Positions 17,604-24,960 of a DNA stretch of 24,960 nucleotides are shown here, in pieces. The DNA lies in assembly GCA_026419775.2 (NCBI GenBank), contig JAOPGA020001064.1, positions 1 through 24,960 on the forward strand, read 5' to 3'. Within the stretch, counting starts at the first letter, position 1; each line of letters starts with the position of its first letter. Both the position numbers and the translations under genes were made by a program. The DNA is from Acrasis kona. Lineage: Eukaryota; Heterolobosea; Eutetramitea; Acrasida; Acrasidae. A model generated the notes under the pieces. That model was not told where the DNA came from and ran no database searches. It worked only from the letters and a program-made list of their open reading frames with translations.

Positions 17604-18089
17604 ATGTAAATCTGATTTTGAATTACCCTTCTATTCAAATATTTGAAACTATCAAAGTTAACTTAATAGCTCACAACCATGCTTCGAAAGTGTCTTGAAA
17701 GCTGGAACGCCAATTGAGACAACATCCTTGAGACATCAATTTGATCATGAAACTAGTTGACATATGTAAAGGCATGTCACGATCTCAATCGGACAATCAT
17801 CTATTGAGTTGTTCAAACTCGCTTCGCACGAGTTTATCACTTTGATTGCACTAATCCATCAGAAACAGCCACAATCAAGATATGATTTGGTTTCGTCGTT
17901 GAAATAAAAATTATCCTCGGAGTCCGAAAGGTCCTATTACAATGAAATCTTTACACCAAAAAAGAATTGAAACTGGTGGCGGCGAGAAAACTCTTCTACC
18001 AAATATGAGTAATTTAACATGATTTTTATTAATAAAACGCCTCACTAGCCTAGTATAGTTTAAACCGCACAGAGAAAAAAAAACCAAAC
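17604..18089. other. Intergenic region before the RGS-START gene
   Basis: No gene is supported. A weak TATA-like TATAGTTTAA (18054-18063) lies 36 bases before the next ATG. Confidence 0.35.
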
Positions 18090-19277
18090 ATGCCCACTAA
18101 CTATGATATCATGTTCGACAACGTGTTTGTTGATAACAGACTTCAAAGATGCTTCCATGACCACCTTAAAAAGAATCATAATCAAGAAGCACTTCAGTTT
18201 CTTACTGATGTGGGCGAGTACCTCACGCTAGTGGGAGAGTCCTCCAAATACAATGCAGCAAAGTTCATAATGCTTGAGTACTTTGACGCAAATTCACCAA
18301 GTGAGGTGAATGTTAGTTGTTCTCAAAAAGCAAGTCTGAATGAGGAGTTCAAGAAGTGCAGCGCTAACCACTGTCCTAACACATTGTTCGACGATGTCAG
18401 GTTGGCAGTATACGTTGGGCTCAAGGAAGACTGCTTCGGCTCTTTTGTAAGCTCAAAGGACTTTGGCAAGCACGTCAAAGACACTCTCAAGACAGATCCA
18501 AACTATTTATCTCATGTAGGAAGCCTAAAGAGAGGAAGATACATATTAAAAGACCTTGCTAAAAGTAAAGTCCTAAGCGTCACCGACATTGACTTTGAGT
18601 GTGCCTTGACAAATTTAAAATGCGACTGGAACACAGTTTTCTCGAATCACAATTACTCCATACAATTATCTAAACAAAAGAGCTCCTCGGGCTTCAAGAA
18701 GAGAAAAGAAGTCATGACACTTCCATTTTCCGCGCAAGAGGCTTACAACATTATTGTTTGTGGCGAAACAAGAAAACAAATACAAGACAGTCTTTGTAGA
18801 AGCGAGAAAATGCTTCAAGCCGTAGATTGTGGTAAATACAAGGCAGTAACAGTGCATTGTGTTCAAAAAACATCTTTTCCACTCAAAAACAGGGATGCAT
18901 CTTTATTATGTTGTTCAAAAAGATTACAAGATGGAAGCATTATACATTTTGAAAAGAGTGTTCGTAACCCTAATGTCCCTTTGAGTAAAAATGTTATAAG
19001 AACTAGTACTCTGATGACACAATTATTTGAGGACGTTGAAGGTGGTTGTCGCTTTACCAGCGTTACCGATTTTGATTTTGGTGGAAGTTTAAATCCAGCA
19101 CTACTCAATTTGTCCATGTCATTTGTGAGAAGAGATTTTACAGTTCTAAACGTCATTCTGGAGGCGGGAAGAAAGAGGAAGGAATTGGGTATATCGGGAC
19201 CTGACCATTCACTTTTAATGTCTTGTTGCCTTGCTCACTATGACGGTTCTCATGTTAAAAATTTCAGTTGTTGTTAA
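18090..19277 (+). CDS. RGS-START domain fusion protein
   Basis: A 395-residue single-exon protein. Residues about 5-130 match the all-helical RGS fold: FHDHLKKNHNQEALQFLTDV, the EYFDANSPSEVNVS turn, FDDVRLAVYVGLKEDCFGSF and SSKDF, as in GTPase-activating proteins for G-alpha subunits. After a linker, residues about 175-370 read as a START lipid-binding domain: TSFPLKNRDASLLCCSKR, then IIHFEKSVRNPNVPLSKN, VIRTSTLMTQLFEDVEGGCR and FTSVTDFDFGGSLNPALLN. These are the PFPLxxRDxx, SVxHPxxP, VRxxxxxxG and VxxxDxxGxxP landmarks of START. No signal peptide or membrane helix, so it is probably cytosolic and membrane-recruited. A link between G-protein signalling and lipid sensing is inferred. An AATAAA starts 11 bases after the stop. 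Confidence 0.8.
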   Translation: MPTNYDIMFDNVFVDNRLQRCFHDHLKKNHNQEALQFLTDVGEYLTLVGESSKYNAAKFIMLEYFDANSPSEVNVSCSQKASLNEEFKKCSANHCPNTLFDDVRLAVYVGLKEDCFGSFVSSKDFGKHVKDTLKTDPNYLSHVGSLKRGRYILKDLAKSKVLSVTDIDFECALTNLKCDWNTVFSNHNYSIQLSKQKSSSGFKKRKEVMTLPFSAQEAYNIIVCGETRKQIQDSLCRSEKMLQAVDCGKYKAVTVHCVQKTSFPLKNRDASLLCCSKRLQDGSIIHFEKSVRNPNVPLSKNVIRTSTLMTQLFEDVEGGCRFTSVTDFDFGGSLNPALLNLSMSFVRRDFTVLNVILEAGRKRKELGISGPDHSLLMSCCLAHYDGSHVKNFSCC

Positions 19278-19334
19278 TTTATTAAATAAACATTCTTGTA
19301 CATTAACCTTTGAGTTGTTAGTGTCTAAAAATTT

Positions 19335-20075
19335 TTAATTCCATACCGTTAACTCCCATTTAAATTCTTCAAAATACAATAGGATATCCATCCTCGTATA
19401 CCTTTTGTAATTTTCAGGTCGCCACTCTGTTGATGTAGTAATATCTCCAATTTGGAAAGAACGTGGAGTAATATATTTAGAATTACAGAAATGTGTTGAA
19501 TATTTTTCTTGTGTTTTCATTGTCTTCATGATTCGCTTGTTGTGTAAAAGTTGACCAAATCTAATTATCAAGAAATTTATTGAAGCAGGAGCATTATGAA
19601 ATATAGAAGCCACACAACCAATGTTAACAACTCACTTTATTTCATCTGGAATCATTCTGGTCACCTCCAGACGTAAAAGATCTTTAAGTCCAAACAACAA
19701 TGGTTCTCCTCCTCACGACGGGATAACCGACGTCACTGCGTTACTCACCAATAGTCCCTTTGATCTTTAAGTCTACAAACTTTCATTTCAAGATCAAAAA
19801 CTAATTAACACCCACATGTTTGGTCATCAATAACAGATGTGATGTGAATTTCAAATAAGGCTTAAAAATCTCCTAAAGATATTCCCATCTACGACAAGCA
19901 AATTGAAGGAGTCGAACCATACGCTTGTAAACAATATATTCCAACAGATAAATTGTCTTTTTAGTTTTTACTCGCCAACGAATTCCTTAATTGAATTTTC
20001 TAACGTACTGTAGTGAGATTTTACTCCGAGATGCCAATATTTGTTGTAATCTGACGAATCATAAATATAATATGC
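19335..20075 (-). CDS. Multi-exon gene with tiny introns, unknown function (5' end unresolved)
   Basis: The terminal exon 19560-19335 is open (FGQLLHNKRIMKTMKTQEKY to ELTVWN). Upstream, in-frame exons are 19711-19636 (PLLFGLKDLLRLEVTRMIPD), 19779-19749 (FVDLKIKGTI) and 19872-19816 (EIFKPYLKFTSHLLLMTKH), joined by GT-AG introns of 75, 37 and 36 bases. Further open sequence up to 20075 (YDSSDYNKYWHLGVKSHYST) may be earlier exons, but that join needs a 50-base intron and a 15-base gap too short for confidence. No start codon was found. The protein has no recognised domain. It converges on the RGS-START gene, and its 5' part approaches the promoter of the Cys-rich gene. The exon model is inference from frame and splice signals. 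Confidence 0.4.
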
Positions 20076-20114
20076 CTAGCTAAAATAGGTTAGATTTATC
20101 CACGGCTCCGAGGA

Positions 20115-20123
20115 CTATAAATA
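20115..20123 (+). promoter_or_regulatory. TATA box of the secreted Cys-rich gene
   Basis: CTATAAATA lies 41 bases before the last base preceding ATG 20164. It is the clearest TATA box in the window. Confidence 0.6.
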
Positions 20124-20163
20124 CCAAACATATTCACAAACGTATCAAAACAAATTAACAACA

Positions 20164-20457
20164 ATGAAATTTGCTGCTGCTCTACTTCTAGTCCTCATCG
20201 CCGCTGTTGCTTTCGTAGCTGCTGGAAAGAGCAAGCAATCTAAATACCCTAACGTTGCTCCATTAGACAGAGATGAGTGCGACAGATTCTGCCGTTCAAG
20301 TCCAAGACACTTTCAATGCAGGACCATGTGCTACTCGGAAATCAAAAAACCACTATCTGACCAAGACCCATGCGTTGCATTCTGCAGAGGTAGCAGCCAC
20401 GTTTCAGAATGCATCAGAACTTGCCACAAGAGAGGATACTTTGACGATGAGTACTAA
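20164..20457 (+). CDS. Secreted 8-Cys peptide: tandem alpha-hairpinin-like repeats
   Basis: A 97-residue protein with a strong signal peptide (MKFAAALLLVLIAAVAFVAA). The mature part has eight cysteines at 39, 43, 52, 56 and 70, 74, 83, 87: two units of CX3C-X8-CX3C, exactly 31 residues apart (ECDRFCRSSPRHFQCRTMC and PCVAFCRGSSHVSECIRTC). Paired CX3C motifs on two helices joined by a turn are the alpha-hairpinin scaffold of plant antimicrobial and inhibitor peptides and some animal peptides; the central spacing here is shorter than usual for that family. Two disulfides per unit are expected. The tail is acidic (GYFDDEY). Strong TATA box, short 5' leader, and AATAAA about 28 bases after the stop. 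A defence, inhibitor or signalling peptide is possible; function unknown. Confidence 0.8.
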   Translation: MKFAAALLLVLIAAVAFVAAGKSKQSKYPNVAPLDRDECDRFCRSSPRHFQCRTMCYSEIKKPLSDQDPCVAFCRGSSHVSECIRTCHKRGYFDDEY

Positions 20458-22067
20458 ATGATCCTTGGTGCGTTCATGTACTTTAAATAAACTCTTTCAT
20501 TTTGAAAAAGACTGTTGTTTGCCAACATTGCACCAACCAACACGTTGTTTATATTCTTATGACGGGATGTGTTTGAACTAATGCAAATTGCGGAGCAGAC
20601 TCATTAACAAAAAGTATCATCACAAATGATTTCGACGAATATCCAACAAGGAAAACAATACGAAACAGACTCCCTCAAACAAAAAGAAAACATCAAACGA
20701 ACTATCGACTCTTATAGATTACTAATCGACCAAAATGTTCATTCCATCTTTTTTTCACAAAACAGGGATTTAGCCTGAAAGTTTATTACAGAGGTCATAA
20801 ACTGTCTCCATGATCACCAAGGATGATACAAGTGAGTTAGAAAGAGGTCAATGACGGAGTCTGTTTGGCTCGCGAAACGTCCAGGAGTATCGAGAGAGAT
20901 ACTTTGTGATGGTTTCTAGACAATTATGGAGACTGCATGATGGTATGGTACTTTGTGGAAATGTCTTTGTAATTCGAATCTGTATGAACCAATCGAACAT
21001 TTGTAGATTACCAATGAATACATGTGTCTAGGACCGTGTGTGCGAACGAGGAGTACCGGTTGGTAATGTCATTTGATAAATTTGTCAAAATGAGGATTTG
21101 GTCAACCTAAACACTTTTTTGATCATTTGGGTAAAGTAATGGATCCAATTTGTAAGAATAGATGTGATGGTGAATATCCGAATCTTCTTTAGAGAATGTA
21201 TCATCCATAGAATGAATGGAGGAGCGAAGAGTCCATGTGAGTTCTAAATTTTCTAATCTTTGATACCGGAGAGATGATGATTCTTTGTTATTAAATAGGC
21301 GAAACAAAAGTGTATTCTTCCTCTAATCATAGCTGAGTTTTCACGACATGATGTTTGATCTTGGACGTTGTAGTTGGTGATCGAATCCACAGCATCGCCG
21401 ACTCGTGATTGCTATCAAGTGACTTCGCTAGAAGAGTCATTGTCAAGAACCATCATTCGATTTGAGACTCTTCAATGTTCCTCTCATCGTCTTGATCGTC
21501 CTCGTATGGGCTCATAATGTTGAGAAAATGTATCATGTCGAATGTATTCAGTGCCCCTTGATGTATACCGAGCTAAATGTGCTTCAGGAACGTTTCCCTG
21601 CCCTTTTACATATCATGGCGGTGATCTTGATCCATTACATTTTTTTGTGTTGTGGTACGATAGAATGTATCCATGTATAGTTTTCGGAAACTGGTTTTTC
21701 AAGCTAAAGTCTATAATTAACTCTTGTTGGCATCAATCAGACCGACAAGATATTGTGGGAGTTGATGATTTTTGTTCTTCCTGTTATTAATGGGTAAGCT
21801 AATGGTGCGCTTTTTTGGAATAGAGCGCCTCGAGAAACATCCAAACATTGTTTCGTGAACAAAGGATAAAAGTGTTCTATTGTAAAAAAGAAGCAGTTAC
21901 AATTAGCGAAAGTCCAAGAACGTGTGAGTGTGCGTTGGAGATCATATGTTGCTGTTACGAGTACCCCTAAGGTATAGTTCGCGAGTGTAAAGTGGATAAT
22001 ATGAGGCTTATTGTATTTAGTTATCTAACGGTAGAGGTGAATTGGTGGGGATTTGAGTGTTATGAGC
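20458..22067. other. Long region with only short unresolved ORFs
   Basis: No secure gene. Candidates are 20626-20778 plus (50 residues, MISTNIQQGKQYETDSLKQK, mostly polar and helical); 21107-21330 minus (open stretch with LRYQRLENLELTWTLRSS, no start) with other protein-like open stretches on the same strand up to 21533 (start MIHFLNIMSPYEDDQDDERN); and 21542-21790 plus (82 residues, with CASGTFPCPFTYHGGDLDP and a CSSCY end, seven Cys). The minus-strand pieces could be exons of one gene with very short introns, but no consistent splice path was found. No repeats or RNA genes seen. Confidence 0.25.
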
Positions 22068-22075
22068 TGACGTCA
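22068..22075. promoter_or_regulatory. CRE-type palindrome TGACGTCA
   Basis: A perfect 8-base bZIP (CREB/ATF-type) site, 55 bases upstream of a TATA box at 22131. The combination looks like a real plus-strand promoter. Confidence 0.4.
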
Positions 22076-22130
22076 CGTTCAACGTGGCAAGTACATTATT
22101 CGTTGATGATGAATGATTTAATATCAGAAC

Positions 22131-22137
22131 TATAAAA
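22131..22137 (+). promoter_or_regulatory. TATA box without an assigned gene
   Basis: TATAAAA followed by AT-rich sequence and several short ORFs from 22259 on. It supports a transcription start near 22160 on the plus strand. Confidence 0.4.
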
Positions 22138-22258
22138 CAATATATTAGCCCTTTCGAGTTCACAAGTAATTAAAATTTGACCCATCAAAAAGTAGCAAGA
22201 TCAACGCAAACTTATTGTTTTGGAGCATCTACACGCGTTACATTATCCAAAAAATCAC

Positions 22259-22508
22259 ATGCAAAGCGAGCAGAAAGAGAAAGTTGCAAAATGTACAAGA
22301 AAGAATAAATAACGATTATCACTAACTATCAATGAAAATGTTTGATACATGTAAGAGGTGTCGACATCAGAGGAAGAAAACGAGGACGACTTTTTGTTCC
22401 GTTGGAGCAAAATCAAATCTCAACTCTAACAAGAAAAATCATTACCTCCATCATGCGTCAAAAGAACTAAAAACAGATGTGCAGTTGTACTCGAGATTAA
22501 TAAATTAA
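22259..22508 (+). other. Short ORFs downstream of an orphan promoter
   Basis: The first ATG after the TATA box (22259) opens a 17-codon ORF (MQSEQKEKVAKCTRKNK), itself in a longer open frame from 22195 (KLIVLEHLHALHYPK). ATG 22332 opens a 58-codon ORF (MKMFDTCKRCRHQRKKTRTT) with a CxxC and basic run. All three plus frames stay open over much of 22350-22430, including an acidic one (EVSTSEEENEDDFLFRWSK). A small spliced gene is likely, but its exons could not be fixed. Confidence 0.3.
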
Positions 22509-22581
22509 ATTTTTATTTTTTTAAAAATTCGTTGATTGTTTTTTGAGCATCATGATGGAATTTATCATATCGATGCCACAT

Positions 22582-24960
22582 TCACATTGATTTATCCATC
22601 ATTAAATGTTCATCAATTGGTTGTACGATCATTCTCTTTTTTCTTATCCTAGAAAGCAAAGCTACAGTGACAACTAGTATAATAATGAATGTGACAACTA
22701 CAATCACAACTATTACAATCACGGTGATGATTGTGTTATTCGTAAGATTGGAATCGCTTGATGTGCTGCTTGAATAACTGCTTGGATTGGATGAGATTCC
22801 TAGACTGTATATATATACTTCTGCGGTTAAATTGGCTGCATTCAGGCTCCTCTGGCTAAATACGCTCGTGTTGTTCACGTCCATATTACTTTGAGAAACA
22901 ACCATTGATGTTTTTTGATTTATAAATTTGCTACCAACAAATGTCTTGGGAAGATTCAGATTCGTAGTTAAAGCCACGTTGTTATTTTCTAGTATTGTGA
23001 CTACAATAAAGACGGAATTATCATTTACAGCTACATCAATATAGATTGTGTACTTTGCAGATAATTCGAACGAGAAGAATTTTTTTGTAGAAAAAGTATT
23101 TGAATCCTGAGTTACACTTACATCGAGGTAAGGTATCAAGCCATACACGACCGTGGCCCTTACAAATGAGTTATCTGATACCAACCAGAATTCGGTTGGA
23201 TTCAAACCCAAAGAGCATGAAGCTATTGCAAAAGAGCATTTTAAGGATGTGGCATTGAATATTTTGATTGATGTTAAAGCTCTTCTAGAATAGATGGTTG
23301 ATGTAAAAGTAGAAGTCAATTGAGCTTTTTCATGATTTGCAGATATAGATGGTCTACCGTCGCTACCAACATGTGATGAACTCTCGCCTGCGAAATAATC
23401 CAATATTCGTGACATGTTAGCAATCGATATAGCGGCTATTGCATTAGGCGTTGAGAGTGGAGTTGACGTAAGAGTAGCAGACTGGGTAATACTTGCCACT
23501 GATGTAGCACTTGGTAAAATAGTTGGAGATATATATGGAGTGGAGGTAGATGTAATTGTGGGACTGTGCATAAATGTTGGAACAGATGTAGGTGTGTCAG
23601 TAGGAGTTGGGGTATCAGTATCTGTATGTGTTGCCGTTGGAGTAGGTGTTGGTGTCTGAGTTGGAGTAGATGGAGTAAGTGTAGCAGTAGGTATTGGAGT
23701 TGGGGTAGGTGTGGGAGTTGGATTCTGTGTTGGTGTTTGTGTTGGAGTAGCTGTTAGTGTCAAGGTAGGTGTCTCAGTTGGAGTTGTTGTGAAGGTCAAG
23801 GTTGGCGTGGGAGTTGAATTCTGTGTTGGAGTTGATGTATGAGAAGAAGGGCCCACGATAATTGGTACTGTAGCAGTTGGCGTGCTTGTGTTGGTGGCAA
23901 TTGGAGTAGGAGTTGGGGTAGCTGTATCTGTGGGAGTAGTAGTAGGAGTTGGTGTGGGAGTAGGTGTAGGTGTGGGAGTTTGTGTAGGAGTTGGTGTAGG
24001 CGTGGGAGTTGGTATAGTAGTTGGTGTAGGAGTTGGTGTGGGAGTTGAGGTAGGTGTGGGAGTAACAGTAGGTGTTGAAGTAGGAGTTGGGGTAGCCGTA
24101 TCTGTGGGAGTAGGAGTAGGTGTGGGAGTAGTAGTAGGAGTTGGTGTAGGAGTCGGGGTAGGTGTGGGAGTAGGTGTAGGTGTGGGGGTAACAGTAGGTG
24201 TTGAAGTAGGAGTTGGGGTAGCTGTATCTGTGGGAGTAGGAGTAGGTGTGGGAGTAGTAGTAGGAGTTGGTGTGGGAGTAGGTGTAGGTGTGGGAGTTTG
24301 TGTAGGAGTTGGTGTAGGCGTGGGAGTTGGTATAGTAGTTGGTGTGGGAGTTGGTGTGGGAGTAGGTGTAAGTGTGGGGGTAACAGTAGGTGTTGGAGTA
24401 GGAGTTGGGGTAGCTGTATCTGTGGGAGTAGGAGTTGGTGTAGTAGTAGGAGTTGGTGTAGGAGTTGGTGTGGGAGTAGGTGTAGGTGTGGGAGTAGTAG
24501 TAGGAGTTGGTGTAGGAGTCGGGGTAGGTGTAGGAGTAGGTGTAGGTGTGGGGGTAACAGTAGGTGTTGGAGTAGGAGTTGGGGTAGCTGTATCTGTGGG
24601 AGTAGGAGTAGGTGTGGGAGTAGTAGTAGGAGTTGGTGTATGAGTAGGTGTAGGTGTGGGAGTTGGTGTAAGAGTTGGTGTAGGCGTGGGAGTAGGTGTA
24701 AGCGTGGTAGTAGGAGTTGGTGTAGGTGTGGGAGTTGGTGTAGGAGTTGGTGTAGTAGTAGGAGTTGGTGTGGGAGTAGATGTAAGTGTGGGGTATCAGT
24801 AGGTGTTGGAGTAGAAGTTAGGATAGGCGTGAAAGTTAGTGTAGGAGTATCTGTTGGTGTACCTGTGGGAGTAAGCGTGGGAGTTGGTGGTTTAGGCATA
24901 TTGAAGGAAGTAATATTAATAACTTTTATGCGGCAATTTGAAGTATCAGCAACATAAAGC
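22582..24960 (-). CDS. NHL-repeat / Pro-Thr stalk / type I membrane protein (5' end off window)
   Basis: The minus frame entering at the right edge reads [20 protein letters not shown], a clear NHL repeat, then MPKPPTPT; the Met at 24899 is therefore internal. A Pro-Thr stalk of several hundred residues follows (24880 to about 23570), then a Ser/Thr-rich part and a beta-rich domain with two Cys ([48 protein letters not shown]) resembling a concanavalin/LamG sandwich. Next come N-glycosylation sites, one transmembrane helix (about 20 residues within [20 protein letters not shown]) and a basic tail ending [10 protein letters not shown]. This gives an ectodomain on a stiff O-glycosylatable stalk. 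One base is missing near 24793 relative to the other repeat copies, putting the two halves of the stalk in different frames: a real mutation or a sequencing slip. Confidence 0.75.
23602..24880 (-). repeat. Pro-Thr-coding hexamer repeat with higher-order units
   Basis: Degenerate repeats of six bases encode alternating Pro-Thr on the minus strand. A longer unit is marked by GTAACAGTAGGTGTTG (plus strand) at 24062, 24188, 24380 and 24554, with a variant at 24793. Spacings are 126, 192, 174 and 239 bases; the first three are multiples of three and the last is one short. This shows segmental expansion in register except for one slip. Confidence 0.85.

Noticed and set aside
19679-19776. Direct repeat GATCTTTAAGTC about 80 bases apart
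   Set aside because: Only 12 bases match and both lie in putative exons; chance is a sufficient explanation.
19890-19930. T-arm-like GGTTCGA on the minus strand
   Set aside because: The flanking bases do not pair into a T-stem and no acceptor or anticodon arm is present.
23882-24643. Long plus-strand Gly-Val repeat ORF opposite the Pro-Thr stalk
   Set aside because: It is the complement of the Pro-Thr coding repeat. The minus strand is supported by a transmembrane domain, glycosylation sites and an NHL repeat in the same gene.
23796-24899. Minus-strand ORF starting at ATG 24899 and continuing as a His-Leu-Pro-rich protein
   Set aside because: The frame continues upstream as an NHL repeat, so the Met is internal; the His-Leu part is the stalk read out of register after a one-base slip.
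1-24960. CRISPR arrays, bacterial operons or ribosome binding sites
   Set aside because: No regular spaced repeats were seen; splicing, TATA boxes and poly(A) signals show eukaryotic DNA.

Overview
The window is AT-rich nuclear DNA from a microbial eukaryote. The evidence is GT-AG introns of only about 32 to 39 bases, TATA boxes 35 to 55 bases before several start codons, AATAAA hexamers at or overlapping stop codons, two intron-less nuclear-type tRNA genes, signal-peptide proteins with mucin-like or GPI-type tails, and eukaryotic modules (F-box, RGS, START, MIR, NHL). A free-living protist fits best. The NHL plus PT-stalk membrane protein and the RGS-START protein recall amoeboid protists such as Heterolobosea, but the lineage cannot be fixed from this sequence alone.

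Layout. 0.17-1.5 kb: a Gag-like retroelement ORF (minus). 1.87-2.18 kb: a tiny four-exon gene (plus). 2.4-2.9 kb: a four-helix membrane protein (minus), head to head with a three-exon MIR/beta-trefoil gene (3.08-4.17 kb, plus). 4.2-6.8 kb: a large F-box / nucleotidyltransferase-like / short-chain dehydrogenase fusion (minus). 6.96-7.77 and 8.61-9.18 kb: two secreted proteins that look like divergent DNRLRE-type paralogues (minus). 9.57 kb: tRNA-Leu(UAA).

9.7-16.0 kb is an accessory zone. It holds two RNase H-bearing retroelement fossils in opposite orientation, two hAT transposase pieces in opposite orientation beside an inverted-repeat cluster, a decayed low-complexity gene with a diverged tandem duplication, a clan CD (caspase/legumain/CHAT-type) peptidase-like gene, an unrecognised run of exon-like ORFs, tRNA-Phe(GAA), a Cys/His-rich orphan ORF and a hypothetical ORF.

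16.3-20.5 kb returns to ordinary genes: an F-box protein, an RGS-START fusion, a convergent multi-exon gene built on tiny introns, and a secreted eight-cysteine peptide made of two identically spaced CX3C-X8-CX3C units. 20.5-22.5 kb has only short unresolved ORFs and one promoter-like site pair. 22.6-24.96 kb holds the 3' part of a type I membrane protein with an NHL repeat, a long Pro-Thr stalk, a possible concanavalin/LamG-like domain, one transmembrane helix and a basic tail; its 5' end lies beyond the right edge.

No operon-like logic is visible. The coherent themes are cell-surface and secreted proteins, signalling or ubiquitin adaptors, and a compact gene style in which the stop codon often doubles as part of the poly(A) signal.
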